A DNA stretch of 64,000 bases from CAKVLS01 sp045534265 (GTDB taxonomy: Bacteria; Bacillota; Clostridia; Christensenellales; UBA1242). The position numbers were made by a program, and so were the translations under genes. Each line of letters opens with the position of its first letter. The first letter of the stretch is position 1. Below the pieces are notes generated by a model. That model made no database searches. It worked only from the letters and a program-made list of their open reading frames with translations, and had not been told where the DNA came from. Location: positions 124,001-188,000 of the forward strand of contig JAZSJH010000006.1 in the NCBI GenBank assembly GCA_045534265.1, in the 5' to 3' direction. Below, in pieces: positions 51,260 through 59,421 of the stretch.

Positions 51260-51883
51260 ATGAATAACAATAGTTATAATTTTTCATATTTTGCAAAACA
51301 AAAAGCCAAAAAATATATAGCAACAAATAAAGTTTTGCTTGTGTTTTTGGCTTTAATTTTTTTAGTGGCGATAGTTACTGGCATCTTAACAGGAATTAAA
51401 GGGGCTGATAATATAACCATTGCAAATATTAATGACAAAACCTTAATTAATTTTTTTAAGGCGGATATTGGTCCTTTTTCTTTTTTTATTACTAGAATAA
51501 TCAAGTACTTGCTTGTTTTATTATTCATTTTTGTTTGCGGCAAAACTAAGTTTTGTTCAATATTATTGTCAATATTTATTGCGTATATATCATATAGCAT
51601 TGGGCTTAATTCGGCTGTCTTTATAATGTTGTTTGGTTTTGGCGGAACAATTAATGCAATATTAATAATTATTCCTATAAACATCTGCGTTGTAGCTTTG
51701 TATATTATAGCTTGCATACTAGCAATAAATAATAGTCAAAGAATAAAAAAGTATGGCATTTGTTTATTTGATAGCAAGATGCTTATTAAATGGCTATGGT
51801 TTTTTGCTTTGCTTTTTGTGGTGACAATTGTAGAAACTATTTTAATTAATGTTTTTAGTAGTGCATTTATTTTTGATTTTTGA
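51260..51883 (+). CDS. Polytopic membrane protein, possibly SpoIIM-like
   Basis: 207 residues with about five hydrophobic helices (about 25-48, 75-98, 100-118, 125-155, 175-200) and a basic N-terminus (FAKQKAKKYIATNK). The helix arrangement and the GFGGTINAILIIIPINICVVA segment recall stage II sporulation protein M, a DMP engulfment-complex subunit, but identity is weak. ATG 51260 is taken; TTG 51233 would add nine residues and neither has a Shine-Dalgarno. It directly follows the spo0A-like gene. Confidence 0.55.
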   Translation: MNNNSYNFSYFAKQKAKKYIATNKVLLVFLALIFLVAIVTGILTGIKGADNITIANINDKTLINFFKADIGPFSFFITRIIKYLLVLLFIFVCGKTKFCSILLSIFIAYISYSIGLNSAVFIMLFGFGGTINAILIIIPINICVVALYIIACILAINNSQRIKKYGICLFDSKMLIKWLWFFALLFVVTIVETILINVFSSAFIFDF

Positions 51884-51906
51884 TAGTCAAATAAAAAATC
51901 TTATGG

Positions 51907-51912
51907 TATACT
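51907..51912 (+). promoter_or_regulatory. Candidate extended -10 for the phosphorylase gene
   Basis: TATGGTATACT: TG-N-TATACT with a poor -35, 23 bases before ATG 51935. Confidence 0.4.
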
Positions 51913-51934
51913 AAAAATATAATTAGAGGTTTTT

Positions 51935-52738
51935 ATGGAAAAAGCAAAAATTATAGTAGAGTATATTCAATCAAAAACAAATATTGTACCAGAAATTGGT
52001 ATCGTTTTGACCAGCGGTTTTAGCGGGTTTGAAAAAGAGTTTGATGACAAAGTAGTTATTCCTTTGACTGATATAAAAGGGTTTAACTGTCTTGGAAAAG
52101 ATAAGAAAAACAAATTCGTTATTGGTAGAGTAAACGGAAGAAATGTCATAGCTCTTCTTGGAAGAATGCATTCATATCTAGGCTATGCTCCGGAAGTATA
52201 TGCTGCCCCTGTATTTGCAATGAAAGAACTAGGTTGCAAGTATTTTATTACAGGAACAGGCGTTGGCGCTATGAATCCAAAATACAAAGTTGGAGATTTG
52301 TTTGTTGCTAACGATTATATAAATAATAGTGGAGAAAACCCACTTAATGGTTTGACTGATGTGTATGGTAGCAAATATTTTGATATGAGCATTCCTTATA
52401 CAATAGAAGGTCGCAAAAAAGCTATGGCAGTTGCTAAAAACTTGCGTCTAAAAACTAGAAGCGGAATACTTATTGAGTTTTGTGGGCCAAATGGCGAAAC
52501 TGCAGCTGAAATTAAGATGGCAAGATATTATGGGGCAGATGCAGTTTGCTCACATATTATCAAAGAAACAATCCTTGCAAGATATTGTGGTATGAAGGCT
52601 ATGAGTATAAATCTTATTACAAACTTTGCAAGTGGTTATTCTGATTCTCGTATCAAATATGAAGATATCCATTATAATATGGACGTATCATCTGATTATT
52701 TCTGCGATTATCTTGCTGATGTAATTAAAGTATTGTAA
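51935..52738 (+). CDS. Purine nucleoside phosphorylase family protein (divergent)
   Basis: 267 residues of the trimeric PNP/MTAP family. Aligned motifs: IVLTSGFSGFE (phosphate loop, usually GSGLG), LLGRMHSYLGY, ITGTGVGAMNPKYKVGDLF, NDYINNSGENPLNG, FCGPNGETAAEI (key Glu) and LITNFASGYSD (base-binding Asn). The VGMSTVPE motif is replaced by CSHIIKET. It should cleave purine (deoxy)nucleosides to base and sugar phosphate, but several substitutions leave specificity open. A pupG-drm-dacF-type order is known in Bacillus, and a dacF-like gene follows here. Confidence 0.82.
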   Translation: MEKAKIIVEYIQSKTNIVPEIGIVLTSGFSGFEKEFDDKVVIPLTDIKGFNCLGKDKKNKFVIGRVNGRNVIALLGRMHSYLGYAPEVYAAPVFAMKELGCKYFITGTGVGAMNPKYKVGDLFVANDYINNSGENPLNGLTDVYGSKYFDMSIPYTIEGRKKAMAVAKNLRLKTRSGILIEFCGPNGETAAEIKMARYYGADAVCSHIIKETILARYCGMKAMSINLITNFASGYSDSRIKYEDIHYNMDVSSDYFCDYLADVIKVL

Positions 52739-52743
52739 GATAG

Positions 52744-52771
52744 AAACTCCCTAAAAAATGGGAGTTTTTTT
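52744..52771 (+). terminator. Intrinsic terminator after the phosphorylase gene
   Basis: ACTCCC (52746-52751) pairs with GGGAGT (52760-52765), extended by A and T runs. Confidence 0.82.
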
Positions 52772-52820
52772 GTATAAAAAAATTAATATAACAGAAACTA
52801 AAACAAAAAAGGAGTTTTAT

Positions 52821-53969
52821 ATGAAAAAACTATTAACCATTTTTGTTTTATTTTTTACGCTTTTTTTGATGATTCCATATCAGCCAGCATATGCAGCGAC
52901 TGTAGATTTTGCTGCAAAATCTTATATCCTTATGGATTATCATACGGGCAAAATTTTGTGTGAAAAAGATAGTGATGAAAAGTACCCTGTTGCAAGTATT
53001 GTTAAACTTATGACAATTTTGCTAACACTTGAAAATATAGATGAAGGCAAGTTATCTCTTGATGATAAGGTAATTGCGTCAAATAGTTCCGCATCTATGG
53101 GAGGCTCTCAGGTATTTATTGAAGAAGGGGGCGAATATAAAGTAGCTGACCTTCTAAAAAGTGTAATAATGAGCTCAGCTAATGATAGTAGCGTATTACT
53201 TGCCGAAACAATAGCCGGAAGCGAAGATAATTTTGCAATTTTAATGAACGAAAAAGCAAAAGAGCTTGGACTTGAAAACACAAGTTATGCCAACTGTACA
53301 GGACTTCCAACAACTAACCAATATTCTAGTGCAAAGGATTGTGCAAAGGTATTAAAAGAAGTTTCAAAGTATGACCTATATCACAAATATAGTAATATTT
53401 GGATTGACAAAATATCTCATCCAAAGGGTAGAGACACAGAACTTGTAAACACAAATAAACTTATTAGATATTACAAAGGTTGCGTTGGTGGAAAAACAGG
53501 TTCTACAGATGAGGCAGGATATTGTTTGTCTGCTGTTGCTCAAAGGGGAGAGATGAAACTTATCGCAGTAGTACTTGGTACTAGCAGCAGCAAAGAGCGT
53601 TTTGCTCAAACATCTAAACTTTTAGATTATGGTTTTAATAATTTTGAAAACAAAAAAATAATTACTGCAAACAAAGCCCTTGATAATAATATAGGTGTTT
53701 CGGGCGGAAAAACTGCGTATGTAAAAGGCGAATATAAAGACGATTTTTATTATATTTGCAACAAAACAGAAAAAGCGAATATTGTCACTGAAATTAAGTT
53801 GAACGATAATATAAAAGCACCAATTAAAGCAGGCGACAAACTAGGTGTTGTATACGTAGCCATTGATGGTAGAGTGATTGGAGAGATAGATATTGTGGCA
53901 AGTTTTGATGTGGCAAAGCTTACAATAATTGATAATATAAATAGAATAAAAGATAACTTTTTTATATAA
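52821..53969 (+). CDS. dacF: D-alanyl-D-alanine carboxypeptidase (DacF-like PBP5 family)
   Basis: 382 residues from ATG 52821 (AAGGAG upstream). Signal peptide 1-28 ending AYAA. Penicillin-binding motifs: SxxK in VASIVKLM, SxN in MSSANDSS, KTG in VGGKTGSTDEAG. A C-terminal beta domain follows (about 275-375). It trims peptidoglycan pentapeptides; in Bacillus DacF acts on the spore cortex, and its place near spoIVB and spo0A fits a sporulation role. Confidence 0.94.
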   Translation: MKKLLTIFVLFFTLFLMIPYQPAYAATVDFAAKSYILMDYHTGKILCEKDSDEKYPVASIVKLMTILLTLENIDEGKLSLDDKVIASNSSASMGGSQVFIEEGGEYKVADLLKSVIMSSANDSSVLLAETIAGSEDNFAILMNEKAKELGLENTSYANCTGLPTTNQYSSAKDCAKVLKEVSKYDLYHKYSNIWIDKISHPKGRDTELVNTNKLIRYYKGCVGGKTGSTDEAGYCLSAVAQRGEMKLIAVVLGTSSSKERFAQTSKLLDYGFNNFENKKIITANKALDNNIGVSGGKTAYVKGEYKDDFYYICNKTEKANIVTEIKLNDNIKAPIKAGDKLGVVYVAIDGRVIGEIDIVASFDVAKLTIIDNINRIKDNFFI

Positions 53970-53975
53970 AAATAT

Positions 53976-54005
53976 CAGGGGACAAAAGCCCCTGTTATTT
54001 TTTTT
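53976..54005 (+). terminator. Intrinsic terminator after dacF
   Basis: CAGGGG (53976-53981) pairs with CCCCTG (53989-53994), then TTATTTTTTTT. The remaining gap to 54268 is AT-rich; apart from a promoter I see only a doubtful 35-codon frame at 54028-54135. Confidence 0.85.
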
Positions 54006-54215
54006 GTTTTAGATTTTAGGTGTAAAAATGTTAATTTTTGAGCCAGTGTATCTTATCGAAATTTATAATACTATGCAAACTCTTCAAGTGTTTGATTATA
54101 TAAAAGAAATTTTTTATTTGTTAGTAGTGGATTAAAATTTGTAAAAAGCAAATAGGAAAGCAACTCTTTATTACTTTTTTGCTATAAATTTCCATATATA
54201 TATTGCAAAAATTGT

Positions 54216-54244
54216 TTGATTATTTTTTGTTAATAAATTATAAT
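54216..54244 (+). promoter_or_regulatory. Promoter of the M50-scpA-scpB unit
   Basis: TTGATT (54216-54221), 17-base spacer, TATAAT (54239-54244). Confidence 0.75.
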
Positions 54245-54268
54245 TAGTTAGTATATATTGGAGAGACT

Positions 54269-55012
54269 ATGTTATTAAGTTTAATTTATGACGAAAACCT
54301 TGATTTTCAAGGCAAAGTCATTATTTTCTTTACATTTTTGATAGCACTTGTTATTGGTATGACTATCCACGAATTTGCCCATTCTTTTGTTGCGGTAAAA
54401 TGTGGTGACCCAACACCAAAAGCTCAAGGTAGACTAACTTTTAATCCTATGGCACACATTGAGCCAAAAGGTTTTTTGGCCTTTCTTATTTTGGGATTTG
54501 GCTGGGCAAAACCAGTTGCTATAAATACTTTTAATTTCAAAAAATACAAGAGAGATATGCTGCTTGTAAGTATTGCTGGTGTTCTTACAAACATTACACT
54601 TGCGTTTTTGATAATGCCACTATTTATGGTGTTTTTTAAGTATGGATTTAACATCCAAAGTGATATTTTGTATACTATTTTGCATTATCTTCTTTACTAT
54701 ATGATAACAATCAATGTTATTATGTTTGTATTCAATTTGTTTCCTATATATCCGCTTGATGGATTTAACGCACTTTCTTCTTATATGAGATACGAAAATC
54801 CTTTCGTTGTATTTATGAGAAGATATGGTACTTTTATTTTGCTTGGTCTTTTGATTGCGCTTGATGTTGTATACGCTATATGGAAAATTGATGTTCTAAA
54901 CTACATTTGTTATTATGTTACTTGGCCTATGACACAGTTTTGGTCTTGGGTTTTTGGCTATGGCAATGTTGGTTTTAACTTATTAGGCTTCTTTATTTAC
55001 GGGGTGGTGTAG
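54269..55012 (+). CDS. Site-2 protease family (M50) membrane metalloprotease
   Basis: 247 residues, five to six membrane helices. Zinc motif HExxH in TIHEFAHSFVAVKCGD (about 33-46) and the second metal motif NLFPIYPLDGF (about 155). The sequence GRLTFNPMAHIEPKGF places it in the Rv1735/YwhC-type group (no PDZ domain) rather than SpoIVFB. It precedes scpA by one base, an order seen in many Clostridia. Substrate unknown. Confidence 0.92.
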   Translation: MLLSLIYDENLDFQGKVIIFFTFLIALVIGMTIHEFAHSFVAVKCGDPTPKAQGRLTFNPMAHIEPKGFLAFLILGFGWAKPVAINTFNFKKYKRDMLLVSIAGVLTNITLAFLIMPLFMVFFKYGFNIQSDILYTILHYLLYYMITINVIMFVFNLFPIYPLDGFNALSSYMRYENPFVVFMRRYGTFILLGLLIALDVVYAIWKIDVLNYICYYVTWPMTQFWSWVFGYGNVGFNLLGFFIYGVV

Positions 55013-55013
55013 T

Positions 55014-55796
55014 ATGGCGGCAAAGAAAAATAATGAAGTATTAAATCAACTAAGTATGTTTGATGCGGGCTACAAATTCCACTTGCAAAATTTTGAAGGA
55101 CCGCTTGACCTTTTGCTTCACTTAATAAAAGAAAGCAAAATGGAAATTTTTGAAGTAAACTTATCTGAAATTACTGAGCAATATCTTGCGTATCTTGATG
55201 AATTAGATACATTGGATATGGACAAGGCTGCTGACTTTATTGATGTGGCATCAACTCTTGTTGAGATAAAATCAAAGAGTTTGCTTCCAAAACTAGATGA
55301 GGGCGAAGGCGAAGATGATATAGACCCTGCAACAAAACTTAGACAACAAATTATGGAATATCAACTATTCAAAGAAGCTTGCGAACGTCTTAAAGTTTAT
55401 GAAAATGTTGATAGATTTTATAAAGCTCCTGACGAAAAAGTTAATGACTATCGTTTTGTTTTGCAAGATATGAAACTTGATGGGCTACTTAATGCTTTTG
55501 CTAATGTTTTGACTAGAATTAGAGTAGAAGAAAAAGAAGTAGAGCCTAAAAAGATTGTAAGAGATCGCTGGACTGTTGCCGAAAAAATAGAGTCTATACA
55601 AACAACTCTTACATTCAAAGATAAAGTTAAATTTACTGAGCTTTTTGATAGCGACTATAGTAAAGGTGAAGTTATTAATGTCTTTCTTGCTGTGCTTGAA
55701 CTTTTGAAAAGACAAGTTATAAGAGTAAAACAAGAAGACAACTATGAAGAAATAGAAATCGTATTAAGAGAGGAAGAACCTACAGATGTTGAGTGA
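55014..55796 (+). CDS. scpA: Segregation and condensation protein A
   Basis: 260-residue kleisin bridging the Smc dimer. NFEGPLDLLLHLIKESKMEIFEV is the family start; TLVEIKSKSLLPK follows; the C-terminal winged helix ends EIEIVLREEE. Overlaps scpB by 11 bases. Smc itself is not in the window, although it commonly sits beside ftsY just left of it. Confidence 0.97.
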   Translation: MAAKKNNEVLNQLSMFDAGYKFHLQNFEGPLDLLLHLIKESKMEIFEVNLSEITEQYLAYLDELDTLDMDKAADFIDVASTLVEIKSKSLLPKLDEGEGEDDIDPATKLRQQIMEYQLFKEACERLKVYENVDRFYKAPDEKVNDYRFVLQDMKLDGLLNAFANVLTRIRVEEKEVEPKKIVRDRWTVAEKIESIQTTLTFKDKVKFTELFDSDYSKGEVINVFLAVLELLKRQVIRVKQEDNYEEIEIVLREEEPTDVE

Positions 55797-56439
55797 TAAA
55801 AAAGAACTTGGAGAAGTAATAGAATCAATTTTGTTTGTTGCTGGACAAGGTATCGAGATAAAAGATATCGCTGAAAAACTAGAAGTAAAAGAAAAAGTTG
55901 TTGAAGAAGCGATTAACGTTTTGAAGGCAAACAAACAAAATACTGGTATTAATATTATTACGTATAAAGGCAAAGTACAAATGTGTTCAAATCCAAAATA
56001 TGCAGAAGATATCGCAACTGTACTAAACCCTATAAAAGAAAAACAACTATCAAAAGCAACTCTAGAAACTATGGCTGTCATTGCATATAAACAACCTGTT
56101 ACTCGTTTAGAGATAGAGCAAGTAAGAGGTGTAAACTGTGACTATGCTGTTCAAGTTTTGCAAAACTTCAAGCTTATAGATGTTGTCGGTAGAAAAGATG
56201 TTGTTGGTAAGCCACTTCTTTATGGAACAACAGATGAGTTTTTGAAAAGATTTGAACTAAACTCTATTGAAGATTTGCCAGATTATGAAGAGTTACTTGA
56301 GAGAATCAAACTTATTCATAGCGAAACCGAACAAGAAGGTGATGGACTTTATCGTGAGTTTGAAATTCCAGAAGAAGAGGAAGTTCCTGAGTTTTTGGAA
56401 GGCGAAGAAGGTCTTGAAACTGTATCTGCAGACGAATAA
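55786..56439 (+). CDS. scpB: Segregation and condensation protein B
   Basis: 217 residues with two winged-helix domains; binds ScpA in the condensin complex. ELGEVIESILFVAGQGIEIKD start, LSKATLETMAVIAYKQPVTR, IEQVRGVNCDYAVQVL and GRKDVVGKPLLYGTTDEFL are diagnostic. Acidic C-terminal tail. Confidence 0.97.
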   Translation: MLSDKKELGEVIESILFVAGQGIEIKDIAEKLEVKEKVVEEAINVLKANKQNTGINIITYKGKVQMCSNPKYAEDIATVLNPIKEKQLSKATLETMAVIAYKQPVTRLEIEQVRGVNCDYAVQVLQNFKLIDVVGRKDVVGKPLLYGTTDEFLKRFELNSIEDLPDYEELLERIKLIHSETEQEGDGLYREFEIPEEEEVPEFLEGEEGLETVSADE

Positions 56440-56555
56440 TTAGTATGCAAAAAAAAACCCCGTTAGCAACTTATCTAACGGGTAAAAGAAATATCTTTAT
56501 CGTATCCATATTATATGCAATGGAAACGAAAAAGTCAATAGAAAATAACAAATAT

Positions 56556-56583
56556 AATACACGCAAAGGCGTGTATTTTTTTT
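56556..56583 (+). terminator. Intrinsic terminator after scpB
   Basis: AATACACGC (56556-56564) pairs with GCGTGTATT (56569-56577), followed by T. A second hairpin just upstream (CCCGTTAG 56459-56466 / CTAACGGG 56475-56482) has its A-tract on the 5' side. Confidence 0.8.
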
Positions 56584-56606
56584 GCTTTTTTTCAAATACT
56601 AATTGT

Positions 56607-57170
56607 ATGATATGGTGGGCAATAGCTTTATATTTAGTAATACTTATACTAATATTTCCAATTAAATTACAAGCAAAATTAAACTACGGTTTGTTTGAAA
56701 ATAAAGGTTCAATCGGCTTGTTTTTATGGGGAATAAAAGTTTTTGAAAGAGATTGTATGATAGATGGGCTTGCCATTAAACTGCAAAAGGGTAATAAAAA
56801 TAGCAAAATTTACTTAAATAATTTTGGAAAAAATGACTTTGGAGATCGCTTTGTTTTTTCATTCTTGAAGATGATAAAGGTAAATACTGTCAAAAGCGAT
56901 ATTTTAGTGGGGTTAAAAGATGATTCTTTTTATACTAATATAATTGCTGGGGCTTTGCTTTCTGTAGAAACAGCTTTGCTTGCTGTTGTGTCCACAAAGA
57001 AAAAAATAAAAATATTGAGAGCGGAAGTCTTGCAAACCAATCTTGAAAGCAAGTTGAATTTTGCTTTTTCGTTTAGTATAACTATATGTATTTTGCAACT
57101 TTTGGCTAGCTTGATTTTTGCAGCAATAACAAAACAAAAAGGGGTTTATTATGGAAAACAATCAAATTAA
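56607..57170 (+). CDS. DUF2953 family protein (YtfI-like)
   Basis: 187 residues from ATG 56607: an N-terminal membrane helix (2-20), a beta-rich domain with GLFENKGSIGLFLWGIKVFE, and a C-terminal hydrophobic segment (about 155-178). YtfI and YtfJ are neighbours in spore-formers, as here. The start is uncertain: there is no Shine-Dalgarno, and an ATG at 56445 would require reading through two hairpins. Function unknown. Confidence 0.75.
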   Translation: MIWWAIALYLVILILIFPIKLQAKLNYGLFENKGSIGLFLWGIKVFERDCMIDGLAIKLQKGNKNSKIYLNNFGKNDFGDRFVFSFLKMIKVNTVKSDILVGLKDDSFYTNIIAGALLSVETALLAVVSTKKKIKILRAEVLQTNLESKLNFAFSFSITICILQLLASLIFAAITKQKGVYYGKQSN

Positions 57171-57510
57171 AGAAATAGTTGATAAAACGCTTGAAAAATT
57201 AAAAACACTATCAAACTCAGATTGTATTATAGGGAAAGCAATCGAAGGAAATAACGGAGAAGTGGTTATACCTATTTGTAAGGCTTCTGTTGGCTTTGTT
57301 TCGGGTGGTGGAGAGTACTCTTCGGCAAATATCAAACGGACAAAAGAATACCCTTTTGCGGGTGGTAGTAGCGCAGGGTGCTCGGTCACTCCAATTGGTT
57401 TTTTAATAATAGGAAAAACGGTTGAATTTATTAATATCGAAGCTAGCGATATTGTAAACAAAATATACAATTTTGCTACAAAAATTTGTGATAATATAAA
57501 AAAGGCATAA
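57151..57510 (+). CDS. ytfJ: GerW/YtfJ family sporulation protein
   Basis: 119 residues. Conserved TIGEPI-like SDCIIGKAIEGNNGEVVIP, SVGFVSGGGEYSS and PFAGGSSAGCSVTPIGFLII. GerW proteins are needed for germination and forespore-expressed functions. Overlaps the DUF2953 gene by 20 bases and is followed one base later by a carboxypeptidase gene. Confidence 0.93.
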   Translation: MENNQIKEIVDKTLEKLKTLSNSDCIIGKAIEGNNGEVVIPICKASVGFVSGGGEYSSANIKRTKEYPFAGGSSAGCSVTPIGFLIIGKTVEFINIEASDIVNKIYNFATKICDNIKKA

Positions 57511-57511
57511 T

Positions 57512-58621
57512 ATGAAAAGAATATATTTACCATTGATTTTAGTTCTGTTTTTAGTGTTTTTTGTGCCAGCAAACATATCTTATGCAGGCTCTGATAGTTA
57601 TCTTGCTATGTCGGTTGTTAGCGAAGATAATTTACTTTATAGTAAAAACGAAAATATGAAACTCCCTATGGCAAGTACTACAAAGATTTTTACAGCGCTT
57701 ACTGTTATAGAAAACTGTAATGACCTTAATGCTCTTGCAACTGTTCCTAAAAAAGCAACGCTTACAGAAGGGACTTCTATTTATCTTAAAGAAAATGAAA
57801 AACTAACTGTCAAAGAGCTTTTGTATGGGCTTATGTTAAGGTCAGGTAATGATGCTGCGGTTACGCTTGCTACACATATTTCGGGTAGTGTAAAGGATTT
57901 TGCTGACCTTATGAACAAGACTGCAAGCAAATATGGACTTAAAAATACAAGTCTAAAAAATCCACATGGACTTGATGAAAAAGGGCATTATACAACAGCA
58001 AGTGACCTTGCGATTTTTACGCAAAATGCTTTGAAAAATCCTATATTTCGTGTGATTGTTTCAAGTAAAAATTTTGAGATAAAAGAGCGTAAAAACTGCG
58101 GTTATAGGTATTTTATAAATAAAAACCGATTACTAACTACTTTAGATGGCTGCATTGGTGTCAAAACCGGTTATACAAGCAAGGCAGGTAGATGTCTTGT
58201 GTCAGCAGTAAATGATGGAGAAAAAGATATTGTTTGTGTAGTTCTAAACTGTAGACCTATGTTTGAAGAAAGCACAAAGCTTTTGACCAATGCAAAAAAT
58301 GAATATAAAAAACAAATTGCTTTGAAAGATTATTCTGTTGTGGGCGAGATTACCATTGAAGATGGAGATAAGGACAGGGTTAAAGTTTATTGTAAAAAAG
58401 GATTTGAAAGAATAACAAAAGTAGAAAACTTTGACGATTTAACTATTGAATTTGATTATCCCAAAACAAAAAAAGCGCCCCTTGTGAAAGATGAAAAAAT
58501 AGGGACATTCAAAGTATTTGACAAAAACGACTTGATTTTTGAAGAGAATTTGTATATTATGGAAGAAGTGAAAAGTAAGTCTATTACTGATAAACTAAAA
58601 AATATTTTGAAAAAGTGGTAA
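57512..58621 (+). CDS. D-alanyl-D-alanine carboxypeptidase (DacB-like, PBP5 family)
   Basis: 369 residues. Signal peptide 1-25 ending SYAGS. Active-site motifs: SxxK in MASTTKIFTA, SxN in RSGNDAAV, KTG in GVKTGYTSKAGR. The C-terminal domain is about 255-350. It is the second such enzyme in the window (the other starts at 52821); their coupling to GerW suggests spore cortex or cell-wall maturation. Confidence 0.94.
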   Translation: MKRIYLPLILVLFLVFFVPANISYAGSDSYLAMSVVSEDNLLYSKNENMKLPMASTTKIFTALTVIENCNDLNALATVPKKATLTEGTSIYLKENEKLTVKELLYGLMLRSGNDAAVTLATHISGSVKDFADLMNKTASKYGLKNTSLKNPHGLDEKGHYTTASDLAIFTQNALKNPIFRVIVSSKNFEIKERKNCGYRYFINKNRLLTTLDGCIGVKTGYTSKAGRCLVSAVNDGEKDIVCVVLNCRPMFEESTKLLTNAKNEYKKQIALKDYSVVGEITIEDGDKDRVKVYCKKGFERITKVENFDDLTIEFDYPKTKKAPLVKDEKIGTFKVFDKNDLIFEENLYIMEEVKSKSITDKLKNILKKW

Positions 58622-58625
58622 ACAA

Positions 58626-59345
58626 ATGAGAATTAATAAATACCTAGCTCTATGCGGAGTGGCTTCTAGAAGAAAAGTTGAAGAGTTTGTAATAGCTGGT
58701 CAAGTCAAAGTTAATGACAAAGTTGTAACCGACCTTGCAACTGATATTGATATAAAAAACGACATTGTTTTGGTTAGTGGTCAAAGAGTAAAAATAGCCG
58801 AAGATTACGTTTATTATATGCTAAATAAGCCAAAAGGTTATGTTTGTAGTGTGTCTGATGAAAGGGGTAGAAAGACTGTTATAGACCTTGTAAAAGACCC
58901 AAATCACAGAATTTTTCCTGTAGGCAGACTTGACTATAATAGCGAAGGAATGCTTATTTTGACAAATGATGGTGATATTGCAAACAGATTAACTCACCCA
59001 TCAAATGAAGTTGAGAAAAAGTATATCGTAAAAGTAGAAGGTTCTATTGTAGAGAGCGAACTTGCTGTTCTTAGAGCGGGTGTTGTCATAGATGGAGAGA
59101 GATTTGGTAAGTGTAATGTAACGCTTACAAATACCGATGGCAAAATTAGTAGGCTTGAAGTTGTTTTGAGAGAAGGTAAAAACAGAGAAATTAGAAGAAT
59201 GTTCGAAGCCATTGGCAAAAACGTAATATTCCTAAAAAGAGTTTCTATTGGAATGTTAAAACTAGGTGGGCTTTCTAGGGGTGAGTATAGAGAGCTAAAA
59301 CCATATGAAATTGATATGTTACTTGCAAAGAAAGACGAAAAGTAA
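58626..59345 (+). CDS. rluB: 23S rRNA pseudouridine synthase RluB family
   Basis: 239 residues: N-terminal S4 domain (1-60; MRINKYLALCGVASRRKVEE), catalytic domain with the Asp in FPVGRLDYNSEGMLILTNDG, and REGKNREIRRMFEAIG. RluB-type enzymes modify helix 89 region of 23S rRNA. scpA-scpB-...-rluB proximity is common. Confidence 0.96.
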   Translation: MRINKYLALCGVASRRKVEEFVIAGQVKVNDKVVTDLATDIDIKNDIVLVSGQRVKIAEDYVYYMLNKPKGYVCSVSDERGRKTVIDLVKDPNHRIFPVGRLDYNSEGMLILTNDGDIANRLTHPSNEVEKKYIVKVEGSIVESELAVLRAGVVIDGERFGKCNVTLTNTDGKISRLEVVLREGKNREIRRMFEAIGKNVIFLKRVSIGMLKLGGLSRGEYRELKPYEIDMLLAKKDEK

Positions 59346-59366
59346 GCAATATTGCTTACTTTTTTT
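59339..59366 (+). terminator. Intrinsic terminator after rluB
   Basis: A perfect 20-base palindrome AGTAAGCAATATTGCTTACT (59341-59360) followed by T; it starts inside the final rluB codons. Confidence 0.85.
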
Positions 59367-59376
59367 ATTAAAATAA

Positions 59377-59405
59377 TTGTGATATTTTTTTGTATAATAT
59401 ATAAT
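59377..59405 (+). promoter_or_regulatory. Promoter of the flavoprotein-cmk unit
   Basis: TTGTGA (59377-59382), 17-base spacer, TATAAT (59400-59405). Confidence 0.6.
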
Positions 59406-59421
59406 ATATTTAGGAGTATGT

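Noticed and set aside
56448..56482. Hairpin CCCGTTAG/CTAACGGG as a minus-strand terminator
   Set aside because: The A-tract would serve a transcript from the right on the minus strand, but there is no minus-strand gene; it is more likely just part of a double terminator region after scpB.
56445..56606. N-terminal extension of the DUF2953 protein back to ATG 56445
   Set aside because: The extension would translate two hairpins and a poly-A tract, lacks a ribosome site and gives a Lys-rich peptide unlike the family.
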